Position numbers and translations under genes: made by a program | Assembly (NCBI GenBank): GCA_013001285.1 | Contig: JABDMU010000057.1 | Coordinates: 1-64,000, forward strand | Origin: Flavobacteriaceae bacterium | GTDB taxonomy: Bacteria > Bacteroidota > Bacteroidia > Flavobacteriales > Flavobacteriaceae | Length of the DNA: 64,000 bases | Direction of reading: 5' to 3' | Shown here: piece after piece, positions 56,942 through 64,000 of the stretch | Layout: each line of letters starts with the position of its first letter | How positions within the stretch are numbered: the stretch's first letter is position 1 | The notes under the pieces: generated by a model | The model's input: the letters and a program-made list of their open reading frames with translations, nothing else | Database searches by the model: none | Told to the model about the DNA's origin: nothing

Positions 56942-57000
56942 GAACAATTGCCTAATTTCTTTTATTTATAATGCAGCATTTTCTTGAAAATTTTTCTTTG

Positions 57001-57008
57001 TAATTTTG
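57001..57008 (+). promoter_or_regulatory. -7 box (TAATTTTG) before msrB-msrA
   Basis: TAATTTTG lies 42 bases upstream of the msrB ATG at 57051. An in-frame TTG at 57006 falls inside this box and is therefore rejected as a start. Confidence 0.5.
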
Positions 57009-57050
57009 AAAAGAATTTACGACAGAGTATATTCAATCTATATACAAAAT

Positions 57051-57503
57051 ATGACCTGGAAAGATATCATTCATTATGCGGTAAACGGAAGTCCAAAACC
57101 CGATCGTATTGTCATGAAAACCGAAGCCGAATGGCGGGAACAATTGACGCCTGAGCAATTCCGAATTACTAGAGAAAAAGGCACCGAACGCGCTTTTAGC
57201 GGCGCAAGTTGTCATAGATATGATCCCGGAATTTATAATTGTATCTGTTGCAACACATCCTTGTTTGATTCTAATTTAAAATTTGAATCCGGCAGTGGAT
57301 GGCCAAGTTTTACAGAACCCGTTAAGGCGAATGCTATCAAATACGAAAAAGATTCGTCCTTTGGAATGGTAAGGGTAGAAGTCATGTGTAATACCTGTGA
57401 AGCACATTTAGGTCATGTCTTTCCCGATGGTCCGAAACCTAGCGGATTGCGTTTTTGTATCAATTCGGAATCTTTAATCTTAGATGAAGATGGCAAACAA
57501 TAG
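57051..57503 (+). CDS. msrB: Peptide-methionine (R)-S-oxide reductase MsrB
   Basis: A 150-residue enzyme reducing methionine-R-sulfoxide in proteins or as free amino acid. The zinc site has Cys64 and Cys67 (NCICC) and Cys113 and Cys116 (VMCNTC). The catalytic Cys136 is in [19 protein letters not shown] and [10 protein letters not shown] are classic. There is no signal peptide, so it is cytosolic. Its last 20 bases overlap the msrA start, so the R- and S-specific enzymes are made together. Confidence 0.94.
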   Translation: MTWKDIIHYAVNGSPKPDRIVMKTEAEWREQLTPEQFRITREKGTERAFSGASCHRYDPGIYNCICCNTSLFDSNLKFESGSGWPSFTEPVKANAIKYEKDSSFGMVRVEVMCNTCEAHLGHVFPDGPKPSGLRFCINSESLILDEDGKQ

Positions 57504-58023
57504 TACAGCAACGGTTGGAGGTGGTTGCTTCTGGTGTGTAGAAGCCGTTTTTCAAGAAGTAAAGGGCGTTGAAACAATTGTTTCGGGTTATAGCGGCGGA
57601 AATGCTCCTGGAAAACCAACCTATCGCGAAGTATGTTCAGGCTTAACTGGTCATGCTGAAGTTGTTCAGATAACTTATAATCCAGAACATATAGCTTATG
57701 CCGATATTCTGGTTATTTTCATGACAACACACGATCCTACTACCTTAAACCGGCAAGGAGCCGATGTTGGATCTCAATATCGATCTGTTATTTATTATCA
57801 TGATGAGGATCAAAAAAAAATAGCAGATGAAGTTGTCAAACAAATGGCTCAATATTATGAAGATCCCATTGTAACTGAAGTTTCTCAATTAGATGTTTTT
57901 TATGAAGCTGAAAAAGAACATCAGGATTATTATCGCAACAACCAATCAAATGGTTATTGCAGTTTTGTCATCACCCCAAAACTTCAGAAATTAAGGAAAA
58001 TTCATCGGGATAAATTGAAATAA
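57484..58023 (+). CDS. msrA: Peptide-methionine (S)-S-oxide reductase MsrA
   Basis: A 179-residue enzyme reducing methionine-S-sulfoxide. The nucleophile is Cys15 in GGGCFWC, with Cys18 also conserved in this motif. [27 protein letters not shown] and [17 protein letters not shown] are the family signatures, and [11 protein letters not shown] gives a further recycling Cys. An alternative ATG two codons in (57490) is equally plausible. Both starts lie within the 3' end of msrB, implying translational coupling. Confidence 0.95.
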   Translation: MKMANNSTATVGGGCFWCVEAVFQEVKGVETIVSGYSGGNAPGKPTYREVCSGLTGHAEVVQITYNPEHIAYADILVIFMTTHDPTTLNRQGADVGSQYRSVIYYHDEDQKKIADEVVKQMAQYYEDPIVTEVSQLDVFYEAEKEHQDYYRNNQSNGYCSFVITPKLQKLRKIHRDKLK

Positions 58024-58212
58024 ATCCATTGCAACAACAACCTGATTGCATTATTCGAAAAGGACTTAAAAATGAGCTGGAATTCCAATTAATTGTTCTC
58101 TAAAAAACTTTGAGGACGGCAAATAATTACTTAAAGAAATCGGTAAGAGAACAGGTCGAGGTGGCACTTTTAAAAAACTGGTTTAACATATTTCTTTTTG
58201 ACTCTCATCAGA
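58024..58212. other. Gene-free interval with coding-like scraps
   Basis: No intact gene is seen. On the plus strand one frame reads IRKGLKNELEFQLIVL before a stop. Another reads LLKEIGKRTGRGGTFKKLV before a stop, preceded by a stop after KNFEDGK. They may be decayed remains of a gene or chance. No terminator hairpin with a T-run was found between the convergent genes. Confidence 0.35.
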
Positions 58213-58623
58213 CTAAGTTGCCAGGCGTTTATCGAAATAATTTTTTAAGGTGGTTACCTGAATAAACATTAATATTCCAAAAATGATGGTAGTGTATAAT
58301 ATGGTTTTAGAAATGACCATTCCTGACAACAATTGCTCAAGTTTACTTTCTTCCGCATATCGCCAGCTTATGTTATCAAACCATCCCAAAGAAGACTCAT
58401 TTCCATACAACACATAAGACACAAGTCCTAAAACAACAATTGCAAAAATAAAGAACCAAGCTCTTTTTGAAATTGGTGGTTTATAAGCTATTGTCGATTC
58501 TTGTGACACCTTCAATTGTTGCATAATATTGGCTGTAAAATCAGGTCCAGGTGAATCTAATTTTGTAGCCTTCATCATCTTCTTGGCCAATGCATTATAA
58601 TGCTGTTCTGAGTGTTCCTCCAT
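58213..58623 (-). CDS. Small membrane protein, likely partner (anti-sigma-like) of the ECF factor
   Basis: A 136-residue protein overlapping the sigma factor gene by 29 bases. The N-terminal ~50 residues are soluble (HYNALAKKMMKATKLD; DFTANIMQQL). Two membrane segments follow at about 51-71 and 105-127, separated by an ~30-residue loop with WFDNISWRY. An N-terminal cytosolic part ahead of membrane anchoring is the plan of anti-sigma factors, and the overlap argues for a shared job, but no zinc-binding HxxxCxxC motif is present. The role is inferred from position. Confidence 0.65.
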   Translation of the reverse strand: MEEHSEQHYNALAKKMMKATKLDSPGPDFTANIMQQLKVSQESTIAYKPPISKRAWFFIFAIVVLGLVSYVLYGNESSLGWFDNISWRYAEESKLEQLLSGMVISKTILYTTIIFGILMFIQVTTLKNYFDKRLAT

Positions 58624-59191
58624 AACTTTCTAAAATATCATTATCTAATTGTAATCTAAATATAGTCGCCAATTTTTTTCTCGCTCTAAATAATTTCACT
58701 TTTATATTATTTGGTTTTAGTCCAACAACTTTTGAAATTTCCTCTAAAGATTGTTCTTCAAAATAATACAAAGTAATTAAAAAACTATCTTCACTAGGCA
58801 ATTGGTCTAAGCAGGCCTCAATAGCGCTCTTTTTTTCGACTGCTGCCATAAGATCAAAGGCCGTTTCTAAGCTTTTTAATTTATGTTCGGTAAATGCATC
58901 TATAGTTACAGTTGCCTGTTGGCGTTTATTCTTTTTTAAACGATCCAAACAGGAATTATAAGTTACTTTATAGATCCAAGTTGAAAATTTTGAATCGCCT
59001 TTGAACTTGTCCAATGACCTGTATACTTTAATAAAAGTATCTTGAGCGACTTCTTCAGCCTCCTCTTTATGCTTCATCATCCTTAACGATAATGAATACA
59101 CTAAATCTTTATAACGATCCACAAGTATGCTAAATGCATGCATGTCTCCATTCAAGATTTTATCTATATAAACCTGGTCGTTGGTGGTCAT
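58595..59191 (-). CDS. ECF-type RNA polymerase sigma factor
   Basis: A 198-residue sigma-70-family factor of the ECF group. Region 2 spans about 20-90 (RYKDLVYSLSLRMMKHKEEA, FIKVYRSLDKFKGDSKFSTW) and includes the -10-binding IYKVTYNSCLDRLKK. Region 4 spans about 130-185 with the helix-turn-helix QSLEEISKVVGLKPNNIKVKL. Its start codon lies only ten bases downstream of a GTAACC-N16-CGTC promoter of ECF type, so it probably activates itself. The membrane protein gene follows with overlap. Confidence 0.92.
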   Translation of the reverse strand: MTTNDQVYIDKILNGDMHAFSILVDRYKDLVYSLSLRMMKHKEEAEEVAQDTFIKVYRSLDKFKGDSKFSTWIYKVTYNSCLDRLKKNKRQQATVTIDAFTEHKLKSLETAFDLMAAVEKKSAIEACLDQLPSEDSFLITLYYFEEQSLEEISKVVGLKPNNIKVKLFRARKKLATIFRLQLDNDILESYGGTLRTAL

Positions 59192-59201
59192 TTATAACTA
59201 A

Positions 59202-59227
59202 GACGATTCCTAATGTGATTTGGTTAC
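59202..59227 (-). promoter_or_regulatory. ECF-type promoter for the sigma gene itself
   Basis: On the minus strand GTAACC (59227-59222), 16 bases and CGTC (59205-59202) give the AAC/CGT pattern of ECF promoters. The ATG at 59191 follows after ten bases, so little or no leader is expected. The same motif pair with identical spacing faces the other way at 59252. Confidence 0.65.
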
Positions 59228-59251
59228 AGAAATAAAAAAATATTTAAAAGT

Positions 59252-59277
59252 GTAACCTAATTACAAACTCTGTCGTC
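59252..59277 (+). promoter_or_regulatory. ECF-type promoter for the DUF6249-like gene
   Basis: GTAACC (59252-59257), 16 bases and CGTC (59274-59277) on the plus strand. Predicted start near 59285 gives a leader of about 60 bases before the ATG at 59348. It matches the divergent promoter of the sigma gene in both boxes and spacing. Confidence 0.65.
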
Positions 59278-59347
59278 ATAAGCTAATGAAACCAATGTTA
59301 TGAAACAGGGTTATCATTTAAAATTAATCAATTAAAAACAAACAATT

Positions 59348-59686
59348 ATGGAAGTAGCAATTTTAGCAATAATTTTCGGGACGGTATTCGGTGTATTTTA
59401 TTTATATTTTTCGACCAGAAACAAAGAACGTATGGCATTGATAGACAAAGGAGCTGATGCTACAATATTTGCCACAGGAAAATCACACACGGCGCCCTTC
59501 TGGAAGGTATTTATCTTAAATCTTGCGCTCCTTTTCATGGGAATCGGACTTGGCATCTTAATCGCAACAATTATCGATTATTACACCGATCTTGAAAGTG
59601 AAGCCATTTATCCGGCAATTATCTTTCTAACCGCAGGAGCCGGTTTGTATGTAGGCTTTAATATGACAAAAAAATTAGACGAATAA
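59348..59686 (+). CDS. Small membrane protein, DUF6249-like
   Basis: A 112-residue protein with three hydrophobic segments, about 3-20, 50-73 and 84-104. Between the first two lies a cytosolic-looking stretch, TRNKERMALIDKGADATIF, whose RMALIDKG piece I recall from DUF6249 proteins of Bacteroidota. The function is unknown. It is divergent from the ECF sigma gene and carries the same promoter motif, so it is a probable member of that regulon. Confidence 0.8.
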   Translation: MEVAILAIIFGTVFGVFYLYFSTRNKERMALIDKGADATIFATGKSHTAPFWKVFILNLALLFMGIGLGILIATIIDYYTDLESEAIYPAIIFLTAGAGLYVGFNMTKKLDE

Positions 59687-59711
59687 CACTGCGCACAATC
59701 CAACATATTTT

Positions 59712-59744
59712 AACCGTTTCCCATCAAGGAAACGGTTTTTTTAT
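59712..59744 (+). terminator. Intrinsic terminator after the DUF6249-like gene
   Basis: AACCGTTTCC (59712-59721) and GGAAACGGTT (59728-59737) form a perfect ten-base stem with a six-base loop, followed by seven Ts. Confidence 0.85.
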
Positions 59745-59789
59745 TCGCTTTTTTAGCTATCTTTAGGGATTATTTATTCTAAACACTAC

Positions 59790-61586
59790 ATGAACATGTT
59801 TAAAAATTTTCTGGTTTTCATCTGTTTGATAACTGTTCTCACAGCTTGTAAAAATGATGCGAATTCAAATTCAACACAAATGACCAAATCTTCAACTAAA
59901 GCATTTAATGAAATGCTCAATAATTATTATGAAGATGGGCTAAAATTAAACCCATTAGCTGCTACTTTTTCAGGAGACCATAGATACAACGATTATTTCC
60001 CCAATTTGCTCAGTGATGAGTATAGAAAGGAGCTTAAGAACTATTATACCAAATATTTGGAAGCACTTTCCAAATTTGATGATAACAAGCTTTCTAAAAG
60101 CGAACAAATGTCTAAATCCATATTAAAATGGGAATGTGAGATCAACTTAGAAGGGTTTAATTACAGACAAGATTTGCGCCCTATTGATCAAATGTGGTCA
60201 CCTCATTTAATGGTTGGACAATTAGCCAGTGGTGCAAGTGCGCAACCCTTCAAAACCGTTGAAGATTATAACAATTGGTTAAAACGTCTGGATGGGTATA
60301 TTGCCTGGCTACATTCGGCAAAAAAGAAAATGGAAGAAGGCATAGATCTCGGTCATGTACTGCCAAAGGCATTGATCAAAAAGGTACTGCCTCAATTAGA
60401 ATCAGGAGCCATTGATAAGCTGGAAGAACACTTGTTTTACAGCCCTATTAAAAACATGCCAGAAGATTTCTCTGAAAAAGACAAAAAAGCCCTAACTGAA
60501 GCTTATAGCAACAAATTAACCAATGAACTGATTCCTGCCTATAAAAGCTTACATGCATTTATGAGCAGCGATTATATGGCTGCTGGACGTGAAAGTTCTG
60601 GAATCGATGCCATTCCTGATGGCGAGGCGTACTATAGGTATATGATAAAATTCTTTACAACAACAGATATGACCGCTGATGCAATTCATGATTTGGGGCT
60701 TTCTGAAGTGGCACGAATTTCTTCCGAAATGGAAAAAGTAAAGAAAGATGTTGGCTTTGAAGGAACACTTAAAGAATTTTTTGATCATGTGAGAACAAGT
60801 AAAGCGCTTATGCCGTTCACAACACCTGAACAAGTGATCGCTAATTTCAACGAGATTCATGAGCGCATGAAGCCACAAATTGAAAAGCTATTCGATCTTA
60901 AACCGAAAACAGCTTTTGAAGTTCGGCGTACTGAAGCATTTAGAGAAAATTCGGCAAGTGCAGAATATAATCCAGGCTCAAAAGATGGTTCGCGACCAGG
61001 TATTTTTTACACACCAATTCCAAATGCTTCCGAATATAACATTCATCAAGATGAATCTTTGTTCTTACATGAAGCCATTCCTGGACATCATTACCAAATT
61101 TCATTAACCCAGGAAAGTGATGAACTACCAGAATTTAGAAAAACACTTTGGTATAGTGGTTATGGTGAAGGTTGGGCACTTTATTCTGAATCTCTTGGAA
61201 AGGAACTCGGACTTTACACAGATCCTTATCAATATTTTGGAACTTTGGCCGCAGAGATGCATCGTGCTGTGAGATTGGTCGTAGATACAGGATTACATTC
61301 AAAAGGATGGACTCGAGAACAAGCGATTCAATATTCTTTGGAGAATGAATCAGAAAGTGAAGCCAGTATTATTTCAGAAATTGAGCGTTATATGGCCATG
61401 CCAGGTCAAGCCTTATCCTATAAGATCGGGCAGTTAAAAATTCGTGAACTACGTACAAAAGCTGAAAATGAATTAGGAGATAAATTTGATATTGGTCAAT
61501 TTCATAATGAAGTCTTAGAAACAGGCTGTGTTCCTCTTGCGCTTCTAGAAGAAAAGATTAATTCCTGGATTTCTGAATCGAAATAA
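59790..61586 (+). CDS. DUF885 lipoprotein, probable metallopeptidase
   Basis: A 598-residue lipoprotein; the signal ends LTAC with Cys20. The DUF885 domain fills the rest. Its core is LFLHEAIPGHHYQ near residue 425, an expanded HExxH-like zinc motif, and a downstream Glu in GYGEGWALYSESLGKELG completes a plausible gluzincin site. DUF885 proteins are regarded as zinc carboxypeptidase-like enzymes and are often exported in Bacteroidota. Anchoring in the outer membrane facing the periplasm is likely. It is followed after 37 bases by the ICMT-like gene. Confidence 0.88.
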   Translation: MNMFKNFLVFICLITVLTACKNDANSNSTQMTKSSTKAFNEMLNNYYEDGLKLNPLAATFSGDHRYNDYFPNLLSDEYRKELKNYYTKYLEALSKFDDNKLSKSEQMSKSILKWECEINLEGFNYRQDLRPIDQMWSPHLMVGQLASGASAQPFKTVEDYNNWLKRLDGYIAWLHSAKKKMEEGIDLGHVLPKALIKKVLPQLESGAIDKLEEHLFYSPIKNMPEDFSEKDKKALTEAYSNKLTNELIPAYKSLHAFMSSDYMAAGRESSGIDAIPDGEAYYRYMIKFFTTTDMTADAIHDLGLSEVARISSEMEKVKKDVGFEGTLKEFFDHVRTSKALMPFTTPEQVIANFNEIHERMKPQIEKLFDLKPKTAFEVRRTEAFRENSASAEYNPGSKDGSRPGIFYTPIPNASEYNIHQDESLFLHEAIPGHHYQISLTQESDELPEFRKTLWYSGYGEGWALYSESLGKELGLYTDPYQYFGTLAAEMHRAVRLVVDTGLHSKGWTREQAIQYSLENESESEASIISEIERYMAMPGQALSYKIGQLKIRELRTKAENELGDKFDIGQFHNEVLETGCVPLALLEEKINSWISESK

Positions 61587-61623
61587 GCAACTCGACAGAA
61601 TGAATTAGTGAGAAAATTATTTT

Positions 61624-62130
61624 ATGGCAAATAATTCATTTTTTAATCATTTAAAAAACATCATTCTTCTTCCGGGAACAGTAACTGTTCTTATACCCTA
61701 TTTGCTGTATGTCTATTTAAATCCGTTTGAAATTACAGATGAACATATGTTATTGCTAATTGCGGGAATACTATTTGTTTGTTGCGGTGTTTTACTTTTA
61801 TTTAGAAGTATATTTTTATTTAGTTCGAAAGGGAAAGGCACATTAGCACCTTGGAATCCAACACGAAAACTTGTGATTTCCGGTCTTTATAGTCATGTGA
61901 GAAACCCCATGATCCTGGGAGTTTTGTGTATTTTAATTGGTGAAGCGCTCTATTTTAATTCTATTAGCATACTTGTTTGGGCCATGGTGTTCTTTATAAT
62001 AAATTCCATTTATTTTGAATTTATTGAAGAACCTAAATTAGAACGAAAATTTGGTGATGCTTATCTGGACTACAAAGAAAATGTATCCAGGTGGATACCT
62101 AGTTTAAAACCTTATCAAAACAAGAATTAA
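61624..62130 (+). CDS. Isoprenylcysteine carboxyl methyltransferase (ICMT/PEMT)-like membrane protein
   Basis: A 168-residue integral membrane methyltransferase-like protein with four to five hydrophobic segments. The SAM-binding signature is WNPTRKLVISGLYSHVRNPMILG (positions about 79-101), with the RNP triad, and EEPKLERKFGDAYLDYKENVSRWIP ends the protein (about 138-162). Bacterial members have unknown acceptors; prenylated proteins are not expected. It is probably cotranscribed with the DUF885 gene. Confidence 0.88.
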   Translation: MANNSFFNHLKNIILLPGTVTVLIPYLLYVYLNPFEITDEHMLLLIAGILFVCCGVLLLFRSIFLFSSKGKGTLAPWNPTRKLVISGLYSHVRNPMILGVLCILIGEALYFNSISILVWAMVFFIINSIYFEFIEEPKLERKFGDAYLDYKENVSRWIPSLKPYQNKN

Positions 62131-62139
62131 GCTTCAATT

Positions 62140-62271
62140 TTAATCAACATCAGTAGCAACGTTCTTAAAATGTGAATCTGGAAATCCATGATTTTCAGCT
62201 AATTGGGCGAGGATTATTTCAAAATAAGGGGAGTGATCAACTTTACTAGAGAACGTTTTGTTTGGTTTCAA
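62140..62271 (-). pseudogene. Short coding-like frame, possibly a gene remnant
   Basis: A frame of 43 codons from a TTG at 62271 (open since a stop at 62281) reads KPNKTFSSKVDHSPYF, then EIILAQLAENHGFPDSHF and KNVATDVD before TAA. Its amino acid use looks like real protein rather than chance, but there is no ATG and I do not recognise a family. It may be the decayed end of a gene, or a very small one. Confidence 0.35.
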
Positions 62272-62319
62272 AGTAAGTGGTCAACAGTGATGAGGAAATT
62301 AAATTTACAAAAAAGAGGA

Positions 62320-62985
62320 TTACTGTACAGGAAAATTGAAGTAGGTATCAGGAAAGGGTTCTGCGCGTAGGGTGAAATGCCACCACTCTTTTGGATAATT
62401 TCTGAAGCCATGTTTCAACATTACCGATTGCAACAACATTCTATTAGCACGTTGCTGAGGGGTTAGATCCTTGTTGTTTACCCAAGATTCCATGCCGAAA
62501 AAATCATAGGGACTACCCATATCAAGTGCTTCACAAGTTGATAGATCTACTAATGTAATATCAAGTGTACTACCTCTACTGTGTCCAGAACGCGTTGCGA
62601 TATATTCTTCTTTAAATAAATGGCGTTTTGCAACATCCGGATAAAAGCGATGTTTGTTAATCGTATCATTTAGATCACGTGCCCACCGCATAAAATGATC
62701 AACTGCTTGCTGAGGTCTATAACTATCATAAATCATTATCGACAGATCATAAGCTTTTAATTCTTCCTGAACTTTTTTAAGTGCCATGGTTGCAGGCGTC
62801 GATAATATGGCTTTTTCGGTGATGTAGCCATCGATTCGTTTTCCAACGAAATTATTATCAGATAAATATCTCAATTCGACCTTTATACTTGGAATGACAG
62901 ATTCGACGTAGGAAAATCCTTTAGGCAACTGAGCGCCAACCAGGTTACATAAAACAAAGGCAAGAAGAGTCAATTTAAACTTCAT
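62320..62985 (-). CDS. D-alanyl-D-alanine dipeptidase (VanX/DdpX type, M15D)
   Basis: A 221-residue exported zinc dipeptidase (signal peptide ending VGAQ) that cleaves D-Ala-D-Ala. Zinc ligands are His135 and Asp142 in SGHSRGSTLDITL and His203 in EWWHF, with catalytic Glu200. Arg90 of the YRP motif is the conserved substrate-site Arg. In the absence of vanA/vanH neighbours a role in peptidoglycan peptide recycling is more likely than glycopeptide resistance. Confidence 0.92.
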   Translation of the reverse strand: MKFKLTLLAFVLCNLVGAQLPKGFSYVESVIPSIKVELRYLSDNNFVGKRIDGYITEKAILSTPATMALKKVQEELKAYDLSIMIYDSYRPQQAVDHFMRWARDLNDTINKHRFYPDVAKRHLFKEEYIATRSGHSRGSTLDITLVDLSTCEALDMGSPYDFFGMESWVNNKDLTPQQRANRMLLQSVMLKHGFRNYPKEWWHFTLRAEPFPDTYFNFPVQ

Positions 62986-63025
62986 AAGTAAAATTATAAA
63001 TACTAATTTAGAGAAATAAAATTTT

Positions 63026-63388
63026 ATGATGATCTATCCTTGGCATTTATATGTTATGGCCTTGCTTTATGTATTGGCCGGAATTTATCATTTTCTCAAA
63101 CCTAATCTTTACATGCGTATCATGCCAGGCTATCTTCCCAATCATAAAATGTTGGTTTATCTAAGTGGATTGGTTGAAATAGGCTTAGGGATTATGATCT
63201 GTTTTGAAGATTATCAAAAGATTGGTCTATATGGCATAATAGCCATGCTTTTTGTATTTCTTCTTGTGCATTTTTACATGTTATCAGGAGAAAAGGCCTC
63301 TGCAGGCATTCCAAGATGGATCTTAATTTTAAGGATTCCTTTGCAATTTGTATTGATGTTTTGGGCATATTCATATATAAATTTATGA
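63026..63388 (+). CDS. DoxX-like small membrane protein
   Basis: A 120-residue protein with four membrane segments (about 6-22, 43-60, 64-82 and 96-117). It has the DoxX-family look: LYVLAGIYHFLKPNLYMRIMPG near 14-35 and LSGLVEIGLGIMIC near 47. DoxX-like proteins are of uncertain function. It overlaps the alkB start as ATGA, so the two genes are translated together. Confidence 0.85.
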   Translation: MMIYPWHLYVMALLYVLAGIYHFLKPNLYMRIMPGYLPNHKMLVYLSGLVEIGLGIMICFEDYQKIGLYGIIAMLFVFLLVHFYMLSGEKASAGIPRWILILRIPLQFVLMFWAYSYINL

Positions 63389-63978
63389 GTAATCATATCG
63401 TATATAACTTGAATTTGCCAGATGCTGATGTATATTATTGTGCTCAATTTTTTTCTTCGAAGGTATCCTTGGCATTATTTGAAAAATTAAATGCGACAAT
63501 CGCTTGGCAACAAGACCATATCAAACTTTTTGGTAAAACTTATGCTCAACCGAGATTAACTGCGCTTTATGCCAATAACTCAAACCCTTATAGCTATTCT
63601 AATATAACGATGTATCCAAGAGCCTTTACCGAAGAATTACAATTTTGTAAATCGGAAATCGAAAAGATTGTGGATGTCAATTTCACGACCTGCTTATTAA
63701 ATTTATATCGACACGGTCAAGATAGTAACGGTTGGCATGCCGATAATGAAAAAGAACTGGGGGATGCCCCTGTAATAGCCTCATTGAGTCTGGGTGCAGA
63801 GCGCATGTTTCATATGAAGCATCGCAAAGATTCGAAACTAAAGCATAAAATAAAACTTGAAAACGGCAGTTTATTAATAATGAAAGGTAGTACGCAAACT
63901 AATTGGTTGCATCAGGTTCCAAAAACGAAGAAAGTCATTGGGCCTCGAATTAATATGACCTTTAGGGTCATAAAATAA
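63385..63978 (+). CDS. alkB: Alpha-ketoglutarate-dependent dioxygenase AlkB
   Basis: A 197-residue Fe(II)/2-oxoglutarate enzyme repairing alkylated bases in DNA or RNA. Iron ligands are His118 and Asp120 (GWHADNE) and His176 (NWLHQVP). The 2-oxoglutarate-binding arginines lie in GPRINMTFR near the C-terminus. LNLYRHGQDSNG and IASLSLGAERMF are typical of the family. The ATG at 63385 overlaps the DoxX-like stop; a longer frame starting at 63316 is only the other gene read in a second frame. Confidence 0.93.
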   Translation: MSNHIVYNLNLPDADVYYCAQFFSSKVSLALFEKLNATIAWQQDHIKLFGKTYAQPRLTALYANNSNPYSYSNITMYPRAFTEELQFCKSEIEKIVDVNFTTCLLNLYRHGQDSNGWHADNEKELGDAPVIASLSLGAERMFHMKHRKDSKLKHKIKLENGSLLIMKGSTQTNWLHQVPKTKKVIGPRINMTFRVIK

Positions 63979-64000
63979 GAAACCGAGTTCCCTCAAACTC
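63979..64000 (+). terminator. Left half of a probable terminator cut by the window end
   Basis: AAACCGAG (63980-63987) is followed by a ten-base loop and then CTC at the very edge. If the next bases are GGTTT the stem would close as a terminator after alkB, much like the one at 50649. Confidence 0.4.

Noticed and set aside
57006-57050. Longer MsrB starting at the TTG at 57006
   Set aside because: The TTG lies inside a TAATTTTG promoter box; the ATG at 57051 fits the family.
62320-62985. Vancomycin resistance determinant (vanX)
   Set aside because: No vanA, vanH or vanRS genes are near; a lone exported M15D dipeptidase is common in Bacteroidota.

Overview
The window is a stretch of mostly core chromosome from a low-GC member of the Bacteroidota, almost certainly a Flavobacteriaceae. 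The support is the gene content (a type IX secretion sorting domain on a subtilase, the small DUF4295 protein next to ribosomal proteins L28 and L33, BshC, paired DUF368 proteins, an OstA-like LPS export protein, an OMP_b-brl_3 type outer membrane protein), the near absence of Shine-Dalgarno sequences, and many promoters of the Bacteroidota form TTG-N19/20-TAnnTTTG. I see no insertion sequence, phage, CRISPR array, rRNA or tRNA, and no gene-free gap longer than about 300 bases.

Layout. 1-16.3 kb: an edge-truncated lipoprotein, then a long plus-strand run: a TrmH-family RNA methyltransferase, an M48 protease, RelA/SpoT, a Fur-family regulator, PurA, an OstA-like protein, a class III aminotransferase, a TPR protein, two tandem DUF368 proteins, shikimate dehydrogenase and a DUF349 protein. 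16.3-22.9 kb (minus): MazG, an ATP-grasp protein, a nitronate monooxygenase/FabK-like protein, a secreted subtilase, MnmA and a YwqK-like repeat protein. 23-24 kb: a plus-strand fasciclin lipoprotein. 24-34 kb (minus): YidC, PyrG, then an overlapping operon of GuaA, a LysM/periplasmic-binding protein, OsmC and a DUF922 protein, and BshC. 34-36.5 kb: a plus-strand M14 carboxypeptidase. 36.5-45.9 kb (minus): RimO, FtsY, DUF4295, L33, L28, CinA, an Hpt protein, an FAH-family protein, an exonuclease, a 2-oxoacid dehydrogenase E2, a glycosyltransferase and RecR. 46-64 kb is mixed: a sodium:solute symporter, a CoA-binding protein, an outer membrane beta-barrel, a KASIII-like enzyme, HtpG, a DEAD-box helicase, a CotH-like secreted protein, MsrB/MsrA, an ECF sigma factor with its membrane partner, a small membrane protein, a DUF885 protein, an ICMT-like protein, a VanX-type dipeptidase, a DoxX-like protein and AlkB.

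How the genes fit together. Several themes recur: nucleotide supply and its stringent control (SpoT next to PurA; GuaA, PyrG), envelope building (OstA-like, DUF368 lipid carriers, YidC, FtsY, LysM protein, VanX), thiol and methionine redox care (BshC, OsmC, MsrA/B), and RNA modification (TrmH family, MnmA, RimO for S12). None of this is an unknown multi-gene system.

The least ordinary signals are in the DNA between genes. Two divergent promoters of identical form (GTAACC-N16-CGTC) flank the ECF sigma gene. A sigma-54-like element with a tandem TGTCAC repeat precedes htpG. Two genes seem to lack any ATG/GTG/TTG start where homology wants one, with AUC and CUG in its place. A promoter-terminator unit, possibly a small RNA, lies behind the outer membrane protein gene.
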